A stretch of 34,126 nt of DNA, taken from contig CAMWYM010000021.1 of the NCBI GenBank assembly GCA_947178475.1, positions 1 to 34,126 on the forward strand, read 5' to 3'. The DNA is from an uncultured Clostridium sp. Its GTDB lineage: Bacteria > Bacillota > Clostridia > Lachnospirales > Lachnospiraceae. The translations under genes and the position numbers were made by a program. The notes beneath the pieces are model-generated. The model made no database searches. It was not told the DNA's origin and saw nothing but the letters and a program-made list of their open reading frames with translations. Shown here in pieces: positions 32,922 to 34,126 of the stretch. Position 1 is the stretch's first letter. Every line of letters starts with the position of its first letter.

Positions 32922-33539
32922 TTGGGCGAGGATAAGGAAACGAGAAAAAAGCTTCTTGACAGTGCAAAGCAGGAATTCCTTGAAAAAGGTTACATGAAAG
33001 CCTCCCTGCGTACCATCTGCAAAAATGCCGGAGTAACAACAGGTGCCTTGTACTTTTTCTTTCAGGATAAAGAGGATTTGCTAAAGCAGCTTGTAGAAGA
33101 ACCGCTAAAAGGGCTGATTTCGAGAATACAGTCGCATTTTTTGGAAGAAATGAGTATGGAATCGGCATCTGTATCAATACAGGAGGATTCGGCGGATATT
33201 CAGGCAGCAAAAGAGATTGTACATTTTATGTACCAGCACTATGATATCTTTCAGATTCTTTTAACAAAAAGCCAGGGAAGCGTTTATGAGGATATCACAA
33301 GCCGGTTTGCTGATAAGATAGAATAACATTATAATATGCTGGCAGAGAGGATGGCGGAGATGCTTGGTATCCAGAAGCCGGACCATTATATGATTCACTG
33401 GCTGTCGCATATCCAGATTGACTCTTTTATCCATTTGCTCACCCATGAGCGGAACGAGGAAGAGGCGGTCAGGCATATGGAAGAAGTCGTTATTTATCTG
33501 GTATCAGGCTGGAACGGTCTGTTTTCATTAAAGGAATAA
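32922..33539 (+). pseudogene. TetR-family regulator interrupted by an in-frame TAA
   Basis: A TTG start with AAGGAGG eight bases upstream opens a TetR protein. The DNA-binding domain spans about 5-50 (LRTICKNAGVTTGALYFFFQ). Translation stops at TAA 33324-33326 after 134 codons. The same frame then continues from HYNMLAERMAEML to a natural stop at 33537-33539, and that part looks like a normal TetR ligand-binding C-terminus (total about 205 codons). A single base change would restore the full protein. It could be a true nonsense mutation, leaving a fragment that may still bind DNA poorly, or a sequence error. The gene controls, by operator match, the following ABC exporter. Confidence 0.8.
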
Positions 33540-33592
33540 TGGCTATATGGCAGGAGAACCAATTGCTGTATAGCCTGTTATTAGCCATATAA

Positions 33593-33607
33593 CATAACGG
33601 TGTTATG
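33593..33607. promoter_or_regulatory. TetR operator 2 (ABC operon)
   Basis: CATAAC-GGT-GTTATG, perfect six-base inverted repeat with a three-base centre. It overlaps the end of a possible -10 element TATAAC (33588-33593), whose -35 (TTGCTG, 33563-33568) is 19 bases away and weak. Confidence 0.75.
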
Positions 33608-33627
33608 CTGTGAAATCATACTAGAAA

Positions 33628-33642
33628 CATAACGTTGTTATG
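33628..33642. promoter_or_regulatory. TetR operator 3 (ABC operon)
   Basis: CATAAC-GTT-GTTATG, identical arms to operator 2 and 35 bases further on, between the presumed promoter and the ABC ATPase ribosome site. Three copies of one motif around a tetR gene make repressor binding the simplest explanation. Confidence 0.75.
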
Positions 33643-33668
33643 TTGTAAAGAGAAATAGGGAGGTAATT

Positions 33669-34126
33669 ATGTATCTTGAAGTAAAGAATCTAAAAAAGAG
33701 TTATGGTGAAGGTGGGAGCTTTGCCCAGGTATTGAAAGGGATTTCGGTTTCTGTCAGCCAGGGTAGTATGTGTGTAATTCAGGGAACCAGCGGTTCTGGA
33801 AAATCCACACTGTTAAATTGTATCGGAGGTCTGGACTTGATGGATTCCGGTTCCATACAGGTGGATGGAAAGGAAATATGTGGGCTGTCACAGGACAAAT
33901 TATCGGATTACCGGAGGGAAAACCTTGGCTTTATTTTCCAGTTTTATAACCTTGTGCCAAATCTTACTGTCAGGGAAAATATTCAGGTGTGCGAGTATCT
34001 GACAGACAGTCCTCTGGATTTAGAGGAATTACTTGAAACATTGGGATTGACAGAGCATCAGAATAAATTCCCATCACAGCTTTCCGGTGGTCAGCAGCAG
34101 CGGTGTGCCATTGCAAGGGCATTGAT
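33669..34126 (+). CDS. ABC transporter ATP-binding protein (MacB/LolD-like), 3' truncated
   Basis: 152 residues are visible before the window ends. Walker A is GTSGSGKST near residue 40, the Q-loop FIFQFYNLVPNLTVREN near 93-109, and the signature LSGGQQQR near 139-146. The strand pattern (VLKGISVSVSQGSMCVIQG) and Q-loop match the MacB/LolD/SalX group, which pairs with an FtsX-type permease, expected just beyond the edge. AGGGAGG precedes the ATG. The operators upstream put it under the TetR protein. The substrate is unknown. Antimicrobial peptides are a common choice for this group. Confidence 0.92.
   Translation, partial: MYLEVKNLKKSYGEGGSFAQVLKGISVSVSQGSMCVIQGTSGSGKSTLLNCIGGLDLMDSGSIQVDGKEICGLSQDKLSDYRRENLGFIFQFYNLVPNLTVRENIQVCEYLTDSPLDLEELLETLGLTEHQNKFPSQLSGGQQQRCAIARAL

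Overview
The window reads as a chromosome segment of an anaerobic, low-to-moderate GC Clostridia, most likely a Lachnospiraceae. This is inferred from the rbgA–lepB–rnhB–fliK-like–flhB-like–yraN order, the clade II purL, the four-subunit pyruvate:ferredoxin oxidoreductase, CotF-type coat proteins, strong AGGAGG ribosome sites and frequent GTG/TTG starts. No rRNA, tRNA, CRISPR array, transposase or phage gene is visible. Both ends cut through genes: rbgA on the left and an ABC ATPase on the right.

Layout. 1-6150 is a dense housekeeping run: ribosome-assembly GTPase, two tandem signal peptidases I, RNase HII, a FliK-like protein, a free FlhB C-terminal domain, YraN and a PgeF/YlmD-type laccase-domain enzyme. 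6224-9526 is pyrimidine synthesis (pyrF, pyrK, pyrD) with a membrane-anchored XRE regulator inserted after pyrF. 9542-13823 is a signalling island. A GGDEF-EAL membrane protein and a DUF1292 protein run leftward. A promoter-rich gap separates them from a rightward gene that joins four MshEN-like repeats to a CheX-like phosphatase domain, followed by a stand-alone CheY. 14021-21107 holds purL, nnr, alr and a mazF with no evident antitoxin. 21210-26569 has a CorC-like CBS protein, then a MarR regulator with a palindromic leader and a heterodimeric ABC exporter. 26784-30533 is porGDAB plus a SUFU-domain gene. 30631-31092 is a leftward CotF-type pair. 31093-31667 is non-coding and contains a 211-bp foldback element flanked by TA. 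31668-32735 encodes a long coiled-coil protein of unknown function. 32850-34126 is a TetR regulator broken by an in-frame stop, three matching operators and the start of an ABC exporter operon.

The most interesting signal is the 12.5-13.8 kb pair. A protein with four 24-residue repeats, each separated by exactly five residues and matching the pattern of the c-di-GMP-binding MshEN domain, is fused to a CheX-like domain that keeps the ExxN catalytic motif. It sits beside a lone CheY and is transcribed divergently from a c-di-GMP synthase/phosphodiesterase. I infer a switch in which c-di-GMP controls dephosphorylation of the response regulator. This rests on motif reading only, and no search or structure prediction was run.
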